64,000 nucleotides of DNA from Dacryopinax spathularia (taxonomy: Eukaryota > Basidiomycota > Dacrymycetes > Dacrymycetales > Dacrymycetaceae): contig JBBPFI010000004.1 of NCBI GenBank assembly GCA_037974965.1, positions 62,001 to 126,000 of the forward strand. The letters are read 5' to 3'. Every line of letters begins with the position of its first letter. The stretch's first letter is position 1. Positions 23,418 through 33,152 of the stretch are shown one piece after another. The notes beneath the pieces were generated by a model. It worked only from the letters and a program-made list of their open reading frames with translations. It ran no database searches and had not been told where the DNA came from. The position numbers and the translations under genes are program-made.

Positions 23418-24029
23418 GATGGTTGCAAGATTTCTGCAGCAGCAGGCATCACTGTCGACAGGGCTTATATAACCCACGCTGATGAGGAGTAACCCGTTCG
23501 TCCATTACGTGGACAGGCCCCGACATTGGTGCCTCACCCGTCGACTTGGGAAAGCTGGACCAGATCTGGCTGGAAGGTGGCACACGCAATCATTCAAGCC
23601 CCGTCCAGAATTCGTGCGTTGACGGACAACATTCGGAGCAAAAAACGAACGAACGTCGGCGAGGTTACCTCCTTCACCCGCTTTCCAAATGAGAGCAACC
23701 TGCGAAGGTGACCAAAATGTACAGTTATCGGTGGAGGCCGAATCGGACGACGCCGTAATGGTCCGGGGTAACTTCAGGGATCTGATAGGGTTCCCGCACA
23801 TCGGGCTCCGCAAGTCAGATTATGTAAGGTGCTTGCACCACCCTGTCGCATCGGACGAACGAGTAGCGCTTTCCAGGCATTTCGATCCATGGATGGAATG
23901 TCTTGGCACTCGGGAACGGCTATTACTCATCAGGGATACAGGGGGGGTCTGCAGATTCCGCCGGAAAGTGATCACATAATTCGCTTCCAACATCTAATGA
24001 CACAAGAGGGCTTCGCATAGCTACATAGC
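23418..24029. other. Intergenic between SDR9 and SDR10
   Basis: Nothing recognisable apart from the SDR9 promoter. Confidence 0.4.
23465..23472 (-). promoter_or_regulatory. TATA box of SDR9
   Basis: TATATAAG on the minus strand, 48 bases upstream of the ATG, closer than in the sister genes. Confidence 0.6.
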
Positions 24030-24865
24030 TTACCAAGGTATTACCGCACCGTCGTACCCAATCAGCTTCACTCCGTCCTCCGGGCGTTTCGCGTCGTCCA
24101 GCTGCTTGATGAGGCCCTGAACACTCGTTTCCACACTGATTGGCGTCATCGAATCGAAGAAACGCTCGACCGTCACAGCGAATTCCGCCATCTCCGTAGC
24201 CACAAAGCCAGGATGCAGGACGAGCACGACTGAGCAGAGAATGAGCAGTGCCGTTTGCAAAAGAAAGAGTAAGACTTACTGAGTTCCGGATGTTCGACAT
24301 GCAGCTTTATAGCGAAGTAGTTCACGGCCGCCTTTGACATGCCATATGCCACATTCTTAAGTGGAAGCGGCGCTCCTACCGAAAGACTTCCGCCGACACT
24401 GGAAATAATGGCGAAAATCGGTTTCGGCGACTGCTTCAGTAGTGGCCAGACAGCCTTGAAAAGCACAACAGGGCCAACGACGTTCACTTCGTGGTGCTCT
24501 CGGATCTCTTCCTCAGGAGTGTCGAGAATGCTTGCGTACACTTTCGAGATTCCGGCATTGGCGATCACGACGTCCAGCCTGCCGGTGATCTCCTTGATTT
24601 TATCGACGGCGGCGAGGTTGTCGGCACGATCGGCAGAGGTTATCTTGACGATGTACAGCTTGTCGGGGTACTGAGTCCTGAGCGCTTCTAGCTGGTCTGC
24701 CTTGGCCGGGTTGCGCACACCGGCAAAGACGACGACGTTTGGTCGCTGGACAAGGACGTTCACGAGGCCGAGTCCTGGCAAATGTCAGACGATGCTTCAT
24801 GTTGGAAGAATGAACATACCGATGCCCCGATTCGCGCCCGAAATGAGATACACTGTGGAGGCCAT
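24030..24865 (-). CDS. SDR10, nor-1/sniffer-type reductase, three exons
   Basis: About 246 residues; introns follow GANRGIG (near 24820) and HVEHPEL (near 24285). Motifs: FAGVRNP, ANAGISKVYAS, IISSVGGS, AYGMSKAAVNYF, then VVLVLHPGFVATEM and a phenylalanine-rich MAEFAVTVERFFDSM stretch, ending YDGAVIPW. It groups with SDR8 and SDR9 by the EEEIREHHEVNV block and by having two introns. A TATTAAAG-like string on the minus strand about 70 bases upstream may be the core promoter. Confidence 0.9.
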
Positions 24866-25505
24866 AGGTTCAGCAGGCTAATGAAGGGGATTTGAGTACA
24901 ATGTCAACGCGAGCCTCCGCACATTGTCGCCCTTTAATAGTGCTGGATGTCACCCTCCAAGCGCCCGGAACGATCTTCGTTCATGCTGACTGATTCGCTG
25001 AGCAAAGAAAGAGCGACAATTAATGCTTTGGCCGAGGTAGCGAAAGTCGGCTCAGCTGGTGGAATTTCCAGCCTCGCAAATAGGCGGCAGAACAAACCCG
25101 GAGGTGATCGACAAGATCGCGTCGCAGACGCCTGAATGGGGAGCTTTTAAGGCAGCCTGGGAGTGATACTCCCACGCCCGCAGGGAATGCTGGCCACAGT
25201 CGGGCTCGGACCACTCGCGGAGAAGGCTCCATATATTGCCGGGATTTGTTGCTGACACAACCTCGCACGGGCCGTGATTGCGTAATGTCCAACGAAGACC
25301 CTTGGCTCGGAATCGGCCGGAATCCCCGAGGCTTTCGAATTGTGCATGGCTCGTTCATTACCCGGTCAACTTGCAAAATCAAGACTCGGACTAAATTGTG
25401 CAGATGATACAATATAGTCTGTAGAATCTTGATTAAGATTAAAGACATGAAGAAGACGACATGCTCACAATACTTCCTTCCTCCCAACCCTCCAAGAATG
25501 CAACC
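24866..25505. other. Intergenic, SDR10 to membrane protein
   Basis: A minus-strand frame at 25020-25487 has no ATG start or motif and is not supported. No repeat is seen. Confidence 0.4.
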
Positions 25506-26708
25506 TCAGATCCTCTTCCCCTCTCTTTCCTCCCACAGGATGTCATCTCTCCACATCCATGTTCCTGACAACAACGCTGCCGGGCCCATGAGGATAAACG
25601 CGCCAATTTTAATCCCCCATGTGCCGGGGTCGAGCAGCTCCTTCCAAGCCCTGGTGGTTCGTGTCTGGCTAATCGCACACAACGCAGCAGCATATGTGGA
25701 GACGAAGATGAAGATCCAGTCCCATTTCAGGAAGTTGGCCAGTGTGAGCCAGAGGTAGCCTTCCGCACTGACATCGGGTGTCGGCACGTCGAGAACGGGG
25801 AGGAAGGTTCGTGCATAGGCGGTCCACATACGTGCGTAGCCACTGTCAAGCTCGGCAGCTTCAAGCAGCGCGGCAACGTGTGCGATCGTCCCGATAACGA
25901 CGCCCAGACCTTGGGTTGTGCGAGCCCAGAAGTCCCCGAATCCGGGATCTTCGCCAGCTTGTGCAGGGCGGAGTAGCGCCCATACTTCACGGGCCACGGC
26001 GATAGTGAATGGGAAGAACTGCCAAGCGAGCGTCCATCGTGGATCGTTGAGGAAGAGCATGCCGAGGGTCGGGATGCCGTAGCCAAAGAGGATGCCAGCA
26101 AAGACCGCCTCACCCCTATGGCTAGGGACTGCCGATCGGGGCTCGCTTGTGAGCAGCAGCACGAGATAGTATATCGGAAGGATGAAGCCTCCGCCTAAGT
26201 TCTGGTAGGCGAAGCCCCATAGAATGGGATACCGTACGAAGATGCTTGCCCCCGGTCGCTCGGCCTCCAGGTACTGCACCCCCAGCACTGGGATCAGCGT
26301 AGCCAGCAGCTCCCACGACAACTCTCTCCCTCCTCCGCCCGCAACAGTTCCTGGCGAGACGTTTGGCCATGGCGATCGTAGAATGAGCTCGAAGAACGTA
26401 GTGAGGAGGCAGAAGGTATCGTTCGCAGTCACGGTCCAATTGCCCAACCACGCTGGTAGGTATTGGAACTGGCTGGGCGTTGCTCCTGGCGGACACCACG
26501 TGTGCAACGTAAGAGGAGCATTGGGTATAGGGTGATTGATCGGATACCACATGTTATGGTACGCAAACGCCGACAGCGTCGTGAATAGCGGGATGAGGAT
26601 GCCTGCCGGGACGGGCGTCGAGATCCGGGTTGTTGTTGGGTGTTTGGCGACCGCCGTCGGTGATGCCGCCTTCTCCGTCGTCGCCATCTTCGGCGTTGTC
26701 GTCGACAT
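25506..26708 (-). CDS. Multi-pass membrane protein inside the SDR array, single exon
   Basis: Uninterrupted frame of 400 residues with the ATG at 26708. After a Ser/Thr/Lys-rich N-terminus of about 30 residues come roughly seven to eight hydrophobic segments, including GILIPLFTTLSAFAY, FILPIYYLVLLLTS, AVFAGILFGYGIPTLGMLFL, TTQGLGVVIGTIAHVAALLE and IFIFVSTYAAALCAI. The ELILRSPWPNVSPG motif and the overall plan resemble fungal integral membrane proteins often found near secondary-metabolism genes, but I cannot assign a reaction. It is transcribed in the same direction as the flanking SDRs, with separate promoters. It has no intron although all intact SDRs do. A CACTA miniature element lies 350 bases upstream of its ATG. 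Confidence 0.75.
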   Translation of the reverse strand: MSTTTPKMATTEKAASPTAVAKHPTTTRISTPVPAGILIPLFTTLSAFAYHNMWYPINHPIPNAPLTLHTWCPPGATPSQFQYLPAWLGNWTVTANDTFCLLTTFFELILRSPWPNVSPGTVAGGGGRELSWELLATLIPVLGVQYLEAERPGASIFVRYPILWGFAYQNLGGGFILPIYYLVLLLTSEPRSAVPSHRGEAVFAGILFGYGIPTLGMLFLNDPRWTLAWQFFPFTIAVAREVWALLRPAQAGEDPGFGDFWARTTQGLGVVIGTIAHVAALLEAAELDSGYARMWTAYARTFLPVLDVPTPDVSAEGYLWLTLANFLKWDWIFIFVSTYAAALCAISQTRTTRAWKELLDPGTWGIKIGAFILMGPAALLSGTWMWRDDILWEEREGKRI

Positions 26709-27058
26709 GTAGGGCTAGCTGCCTTCCAGAAAGGATAGCTAAGAGAGGAGGAGGGGAAGACAAGAGTGCGGTTTATGTTGTGCACGACGAAACATGACAC
26801 GAACGTTGAGATGGCGGATTGCTAATTCCGGTAATTCAGGGTGTAACCCTTGGCATCTGATCGGAATCGATTGGGCGGGCTTTCTCCGAGTGCCACAGTT
26901 TGTGGCGATTCTTATCGCTTTCCATCGATGACATCTTTCTTGAAGACTTTCTTGCCAAATTTGCTGAGAACTGTTCGCCCTTCCAATCGGTCTTCAATAT
27001 GAAGGAATCGACAGATGCTGACTGGTTTCGACCTATGAGCGACGCGAAGTACCACGCT

Positions 27059-27748
27059 CACTAGGGACCCGGGTCTCACTGATAGCCAGTGAGTCCAGCA
27101 CTGACTATCAGTATTTACGTGCAAAGCGCACTTATTGCCCACCTTGGGCACCGGTAAGAGCTTGTGAGGTAGATCAGTGCGCACTTTTGCTTATGGCTAA
27201 GTCCCCATCAAAGGGTCCTTGTGCGTCGCTCTTCTCCTATTGACCACCATCTCTGCAAGCGATAAGGTAAGTATATGCGCATAGAACTGTATATATTGGT
27301 CTCATTTCTATCACAGGTTGAGAACAGGTACCTTGGACAAGAGCGGTGCACACCCTTCTTAAATGGTTCAAGGACTTAAACTGACATATTGGATAGGGAC
27401 CTTCGAGCGCAGTCCACCCACAGGAGATATGTCCTCATACTCTCACGATTCTAACACACCAACTATTTGGCTTCATTTGATTATCTTTTTCGGTCTCTAT
27501 TTGAGCTGTATAATGAAATTAAGTATACACAATAATGTTCTAGAAGTGATTGCGGAAAAGTGCAAAACACATTGGCTATCAGCGCTCATACCACTGACTG
27601 TCAGTGTATTGCTGCACTGAAAACGGACATTTTGCGCTGGATATCAGTGTAGGTTTACACTGACAATACAGTACCTTATACACTGATATCCAGTGCGTTG
27701 TTCACTTATTGTTCACACTGACAATCAGTGTATATCAAGACCCTAGTG
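27059..27748 (+). mobile_element. CACTA-type miniature element, copy 1 (690 bp)
   Basis: Starts CACTAGGGACCC and ends GACCCTAGTG, giving inverted ends of CACTAGGG. It is flanked by a direct GCT (27056-27058 and 27749-27751), the 3-base target duplication expected for CACTA transposons. Both subterminal regions carry repeated imperfect palindromes of the type CACTGATnnTCAGTG. It has no transposase. Internally it shares with copies 2 and 3 a block ending aaggtaagtatatgcgcat. It is non-autonomous, and its orientation is set by that shared block. Confidence 0.88.
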
Positions 27749-27894
27749 GCTGGCGGCTACACAAAATCTCGGTCTAACGCTCTACTATCTGTTTCGCTAT
27801 TAAGTGGGTATACTGAGGCTGCTTCGCAAGCGCTGCACCCGTCCACGATCTTATTCATGTGCTGCTGCCTTACAAGTTCAAACATGTCAGCTAT

Positions 27895-28815
27895 TTACCA
27901 CGGCACGACAGATCCGTCATAGTCCAGCATCTTCGGTTCCTCTCCCCGCGTGGCCTTGTCTATAAGCTGTAGCAGTGCCGCCGCACACTCTTGGGGGGTC
28001 ATCTTCTGTATCTCGTCAACGTATGGGACGCTCTTGGAGGCAATCTTAGCCATATCGGTCTCTACGACACCAGGGCTGATCGGGACAGTGACTAGCGAAG
28101 AAGCTCAACATCCCCGATCTCTACCTTTTGGAGAACTCGTAGACTCACCTATCTCTGGATACTTGTGCCACATCCTGGCAGCAATCCAATCGACCGCTGC
28201 TTTGCTCGCTCCGTATGGTGTCACGGGTATGGGCATCGCCGACCCGACCTTGGCGCTGCCGAGGAGCGAGCTGATGATGATGAATTTGGGAGTCTGCTTG
28301 CTGGCCTTGAGCAGCTCATACGTCGCCTGGAAGAGCACTAGCGGACCGAGCGTATTAACCTGCACAACGTCCTCAGCGTCTACCCCGTTCGGTCGACGAG
28401 AACGAACCTCGAAGTGCTCCCTCATCGCCTCCAAGGTCGCGTCTAACGGCTCAAGGTAGACGGTGTGGATGCCTGCATTGGCGATGACGACATCCAAGTA
28501 ACCGGCAACCTCCTTGATCGTTGCCACAGCTGCTTCGTTGTCCTCCCGATTAGCGGACGTTAGCTGGACGATATGGAGCTTCCCGGGATGCTGAGCTTCG
28601 AGCGCGCGCAGAGATGTGGCAGATGACGGATCGCGCGCGCCAGCGAAGACGATCACATCGCCCCTTACCAGCAGCGCGGTCACTAGTGCCAAACCTGCTT
28701 CTAGTGAGTAGCGCATTCATGAGGACTAACCTCTCGCTCGAAGCTTACCAATTCCGCGGTTAGCTCCGGAGACAAGGTAGACCGTCGGGCTTGCTACATC
28801 GATTGTGAGGGACAT
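27895..28815 (-). CDS. SDR11, nor-1/sniffer-type reductase, four exons
   Basis: About 255 residues. The ATG at 28815 gives MSLTIDVASPTVYLVSGANRGIG, slightly longer than in the sisters. Introns follow GANRGIG (about 28747-28697), MREHFE (48 bases at about 28410-28363) and YPEI (about 28148-28092). The middle intron is a multiple of three without a stop, so unspliced transcripts would add 16 residues. Motifs: FAGARDP, ANAGIHTVYLE, IISSLLGS, PYGASKAAVDWI, ISPGVVETDM, YDGSVVPW. It pairs with SDR12 by AxxWxAARxWHxYPxI, indicating a local duplication. Confidence 0.88.
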
Positions 28816-29300
28816 AATGACGACAAGATACTGGTTGTCCAGGGGTTGACCTTTGGGGATACTGCAAGAGACAAGGCTTTATACGATCTCTACAACCTCC
28901 ACCTTACGCCAGCGCTAATCGGCCTCGCCCTTATAAGGCCCTGACTTTCCGCGATACCGTTCCATATCCATTGTGTGTGCGGTCGGCTGGAACATTCGCA
29001 GCGTGCCAAGAATAGTACGAACCCATTCGTACAGATGCGCGATCTTAGTTTGTAGGTGAGTTCTTCGGCCTCCAGATCCCGGCGCTCACTTCGCTGATTG
29101 CTTTGCTTCTAATTGCCAGCCTGCTTGCCGCTCTGGACGGCTCGCCGGCATGACCATCGCTGCGGTCTTCTTTCACGGACATGTGACAGTGCTTCTTCCT
29201 GGGATCACTGATTGAAGCGCAGGACATGAGAAACCGCCCAGATACGGTGTCATATTGGGCACGGCTATGGCCCTATCTCCTTCACACGAATCTACAGGAT
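28816..29300. other. Intergenic between SDR11 and SDR12
   Basis: No gene; contains the SDR11 TATA box and a second TATAAGG-like string near 28931. Confidence 0.4.
28877..28883 (-). promoter_or_regulatory. TATA box of SDR11
   Basis: TATAAAG on the minus strand, about 62 bases upstream of the ATG. Confidence 0.55.
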
Positions 29301-30220
29301 TCACCAGGGATGTACCTTGCCGTCGTGCGCCAATAGCTTCGGCTCGTCTCCCCGCTCCGCCTCATCAACCAGCTTTAGCACCGCCTTCGCACTCGCTTCA
29401 GGAGTGAGCATCTTCAAGTTCTTGACTGCTGGAAGGGCCGCGACAGCACCGGCAGCCATGCCGGTATCGACAAGTCCCGGACTGACAGGGACAGTAACTG
29501 GCATCCGGGTAACATCCACGATCAGCAGCCTGCCCTTCTCGCACGATCTGGGAAGGAAGACATACCAATGTCAGGATACGCATGCCATATCCTCGCTGCG
29601 AGCCAGTTGAGAGCAGCCTTACTCGCCGCGTACGGCGTCGAAGGGAACGGCATCGCAGTTCCCATCTTGACACTCCCGAGGCCGGTGGTCACGACGATAA
29701 ACTTCGGCGTCTTGCTGCTTGCCTTCAGAAGCTCGTAGGCCGATTGGAACAGGACGAGCGGGCCGATCGCATTAACCTCCCAAACTGTTTAGAACGCGAT
29801 TTACGGTCGATTAAGCGCCGGAATGTACCTCAAAGTGCTCTCGCATCGCCTCAATGGTCGTCTCCAGCGGGTCCGTAAAGGAGGCATTCATCCCAGCGTT
29901 GGCGATCACCACATCCAGCCTTCCGGCGACCTCTTTGACCTTGGCGACGGCAGCCTCGTTCCCCGCCCGATCGGCAGAGATAAGCCGAACGATATGTAGC
30001 TTGCCTGGGTGCTGCTCCTGGAGCGCTCGCAGATTCTTGGCTGAGGCGGGATCACGCGCGCCGGCGAAGACGATCGTGTTCTCCCTCTCGACCAGTTGGG
30101 CCACCATCGCAAGACCTGTCACACTGTTAATACCGTGCGCTTCCGTCCCAGTTAGCACGAGCAGGAGGACATACCGATACCGCGAGTCGCGCCGGAAACC
30201 AGGTAGACCGTCGCCGTCAT
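29301..30220 (-). CDS. SDR12, nor-1/sniffer-type reductase with altered serine motif, four exons
   Basis: About 247 residues, three introns at the class positions (after GATRGIG near 30176, after MREHFE near 29828, after YPDI near 29568). Motifs: FAGARDP, ANAGMNASF, PYAASK with catalytic tyrosine and lysine, and VSPGLVDTGM. The stretch that normally reads ISSxxGS is VVTTGLGS, so the catalytic serine position is threonine. Some SDRs tolerate threonine here, so loss of activity cannot be assumed. VDTGM replaces the common VETDM. The end is HDGKVHPW with a TGA stop. It is the last member of the array. Confidence 0.86.
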
Positions 30221-30837
30221 CCTGACAACTTAGAAGGTTGTGAATGTGCAGGAAGTCGTTTTATCGAATACAGCTAGCTCAAGTCGTCGTTAGGCTCTAT
30301 ATGTACCGCGAGGATAGAGTGAAACCCATGAACAGCGCCAGTTTAGCTCAGGGACGAAGAAGCCTAATGTGCCCCGGTGCTTCGCTGTCTACCTGGAAGA
30401 CCCCGCGGTGAGAGACTGCGGCGCTCAAAGCCAGCGCCCGCCATCGATCTCCAAAACATGGAACATCTCGCGTTGGAGTTGCCACACATAAGTAGCTGAT
30501 CGTCCCACACAACGTAGGTTGCTATCATGCCGTTGTCACAGAGTCCGGAAGTCGTGAAAAGACGATCCATGCGAGTCTCCATGCGTCGTCACGTGATTAT
30601 CTTGCTTGGCACCGCGCTCTCGAAGTGGAGAGGGTACTTCCCGATAAAGCGCTCAACAAGCGGATGTGCAGATAAGATCATCCATCGTCATTACATCCCA
30701 TAGACAAACATACACGAACGGCACACACCCGCCCCTCTCTCCCGAAAGAGTATTGATTCCCCCGCTCAGCCTCGACACTCCAGCGCAGATCAAAGAGCGA
30801 TACGTAGCTCCTTTTGTCGCATGCCCCACTGTAGAAC
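30221..30837. other. Intergenic, end of the SDR array
   Basis: No supported gene. A TATA-like string near 30294 on the minus strand probably serves SDR12. Plus-strand frames here and further on are shadows of the Cdc73 gene. Confidence 0.4.
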
Positions 30838-32584
30838 CTAGTTGTTCACCGCTAGCCAAGCCTTATGCGCCGCCACCCAATTATCCAGTTCTTTCCAGAA
30901 CTGAGCGACGACCGTCTTGTCCACGTGTCTCCTGCTCTGATCAATCTGCTCCCCCTCATCAGCACCGATCCGGAACTCCCCACGGGGAAGGGGCGGGGAC
31001 GTACCTTCAGCACGCTAACATTCCAATCCTTCACCGAGCTGCTCAGCGGCTCATGCGCCCACTGCACATACACACCCTTCACATTATGAAACAGCTGTTT
31101 GGGGTCGGGCCATTTATAGGGCTTGAACTGCCAGCTTTGGCCTGTTGTTAAAACGCAGACGACGCGGTCCCTAACAAGTGGGTTAGCTCGCTCCTCTTCA
31201 CTTGCAGTGAGTGGGCGGGAGAGGAGCAGAAGGACGAGAGAAAGACGGGAGGAAGGAAGCACGCACCACGGATCCCCCCCATACCCAAACTTGCCCAGCG
31301 CCTCCACCCCATCAACCACAAAATACTTGACCAGCCTCTCCTGCACCTCCCCACTGGGCAGGGTGACCACCCGTTTCCGATACACCGGTATGACGTCCTC
31401 TGCCTTTTGGATCCCTTGTGCGAGCGCTTCGGCGCGCGCGATGCTCGAGGGGATGAAGGAGGCTTGTTCGAGGAAAGTCTTGACGTTGTGCATCGTTATG
31501 AGGGAGGTGGGCGAGGAGGAGATCATTATGATGGGGTGTTGGTTGCCTGCCAGCGAGGTCAGCGCATATCCCTTCCGGACCTCTTATCCGGACCTCCAGC
31601 AGCGATAGGTAGTGGCCCACGACGAGCGGGGAGGAAGGAGAGGACGAAGAGGGAGGGTACGCACGTAGTTTCTTGGCTTTTTGAGCGTCGGCGGGGGCTG
31701 TCGTGCGGGCGGGCGCTTTTTGAGGTTCTTTGGCTTGTTTCAGCCGTCTTTGGATGGAGGGGCGGAGTTCGGAGTAGTTCTGCGCCAGGGTCAGCACACA
31801 ACCAAGATGGAAAGAGCAGTGGGGAGGAGGAACTGGTGAGAAGGGACGTGGGAAGGTGGGAAGGTAGAAGGTGAACGAGCAAAGAAGATTGGAGAAAAGA
31901 AGAGCGGGGAGATGGACGCACGTTAACCTTCCACCCCCGCAACACACTATTCCTATCCCTCAAAATGACCTCCTCAGCCTTCATCCTCTTAACAAACTGT
32001 CGATCCTGCTCGTCCGGAATATACCTCCTCTTCGCCCCTCTCTCCCTCAGTCTCTCCAGATATCCCTGTGGCGGCGATCCGGGCGGTGTGGTTGGTCCAT
32101 CAGGAGGCGCGATGTATATGCCTTTCTTCTCTCCTTCTTCAGCCGCAGGTGCAGCTGGGAGAGGGACGAGTGATGCAGGTGCTTCAGCGGAGGGGTCGGT
32201 TAGCCAGGCGAGAACGGCTCGCCTGTCGACCAGGGATACGGCAGGGCCCGAGAGGGCGGCGTCCCTCGCTTTTCGGAGATAATCACCAGGCCCATCGTCC
32301 CTCCCAAGCCAAACATAATAAACCGCATCAAGGGTATAAAACTTCTCCGTTTCCTTCTCCGGGTTCGGAGGCTCTTCTCCTACAGCAGGGGCAGATTGGC
32401 CAGGACGAAGAAGGCGAGTGGGGAGGGATTTGTCTAGTGGTGTAGGGTGGGGAGGGAGAAGGATGTGCGTGCTGATGGCGAGGGAGGGGGCGGTGTTGTC
32501 TTCGCTGGGGTCGGAGGAGAGGAGGAGACGGGGTGGGTGGGCGGATTGGATGGAGGTGCGGAGGAGGAGGAGGGGGTCGGGCAT
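30838..32584 (-). CDS. CDC73: Cdc73/parafibromin, Paf1 complex subunit
   Basis: Spliced minus-strand gene starting at 32584 (MPDPLLLLRTSI). The N-terminal half has the Cdc73 signature KFYTLDAVYYVWL followed by the VDRRAVLAWLTDP region. A basic, charged linker follows (YLERLRERGAKRRYIP...DRQFVKRMKAEEVILRDRNSVLRGWK). The C-terminal Ras-like domain starts PIIMISSSPTSLITMHNVKTF and runs through YFVVDGVEAL, DRVVCVLTTGQSWQFKPYKW, WDVSVLK-like NWNVSVLK and HVDKTVVAQFWKELDNW to LAVNN and TAG at 30838. In the family, Cdc73 binds RNA polymerase II with Paf1, Ctr9, Leo1 and Rtf1 in the nucleus and promotes elongation and histone modification. At least four introns; the acidic and proline-rich linker is long for a fungus. 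Confidence 0.9.
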
Positions 32585-33152
32585 CTTGGAAGGGTTTGAA
32601 TGGGTGAGTGAGGGTGGGGGTATGCGTTGGACGACCAGAGGATGAGCGCAGCTTGAAGCGCCGGTCAGACAGCTGCGACGACCAGCCAATTTTTGGTGGA
32701 TTCAGATAGACCGATAGATATGCTCCAGTCGATAGTCAATCTCGTCCTCAGAGTCTAGACAATAGCAGAGTCCCGTGGGCCAGTCGACAAATCGCCTCAG
32801 TCGAGATCAACAGCGATCCGAAACCGAATAACGCGAACCCTATCCAGCTCGGTGCGAGTGGCGACCCTCACCCATTCGCGTCCAAGCTCTCCGTGACCTG
32901 CCCTAAAGCAAAGTGCCCTATCGGATCGGATGACGATTGCGGTGCTTCCCACTGCGCCCGCTCACTCCGCGTTGCCCATTCCACGCACATCAACCCTCAC
33001 CGTCCTTTTCCCTCCACAACACGGTCGTCAGGGCAGGCACACAACTCACCACTCCTGCCTGAACTGCACGCATATACTCTTCTCTTTCTCTACTCTCTAT
33101 TCATTTATCTTGCTTGCTTGCCTTTGTGATTGATAGACAACAATACCCGAAA
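32585..33152. promoter_or_regulatory. Divergent promoter region, CDC73 and intersectin
   Basis: 568 bases between the two start codons. Long C/T-rich tracts precede the intersectin ATG (ctcttctctttctctactctc and similar), as in many fungal promoters without a TATA box. No separate gene is seen. Confidence 0.6.

Larger units (their letters stand above)
10500..30220. other. SDR gene array: eleven intact copies, one pseudogene, one embedded membrane gene
   Basis: Twelve related SDR units lie between these limits. Plus strand: 10500, 12287, pseudogene about 14320, 15648, 17195, 18663, 19949. Minus strand (start codons): 21892, 23417, 24865, 28815, 30220. They share the N-terminal PTVYLVSGANRGIG block, an FAGARNP or similar second-strand motif, ANAG, Y-x-x-x-K and a C-terminal DG...PW end. 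That layout is the one known for norsolorinic acid ketoreductase (nor-1) and sniffer-type carbonyl reductases. The blocks converge at 20918-21040. An unrelated membrane protein (25506-26708) and a CACTA miniature element (27059-27748) interrupt the minus block. Confidence 0.9.

Noticed and set aside
25020-25487. Minus-strand frame of 155 residues next to the membrane protein gene
   Set aside because: Non-ATG start, no hydrophobic or domain pattern that holds up, and no splice support.
10500-30220. Secondary-metabolite gene cluster
   Set aside because: No polyketide synthase, peptide synthetase, terpene synthase, P450 or cluster regulator is present; the SDR type is linked to nor-1 only by sequence family.
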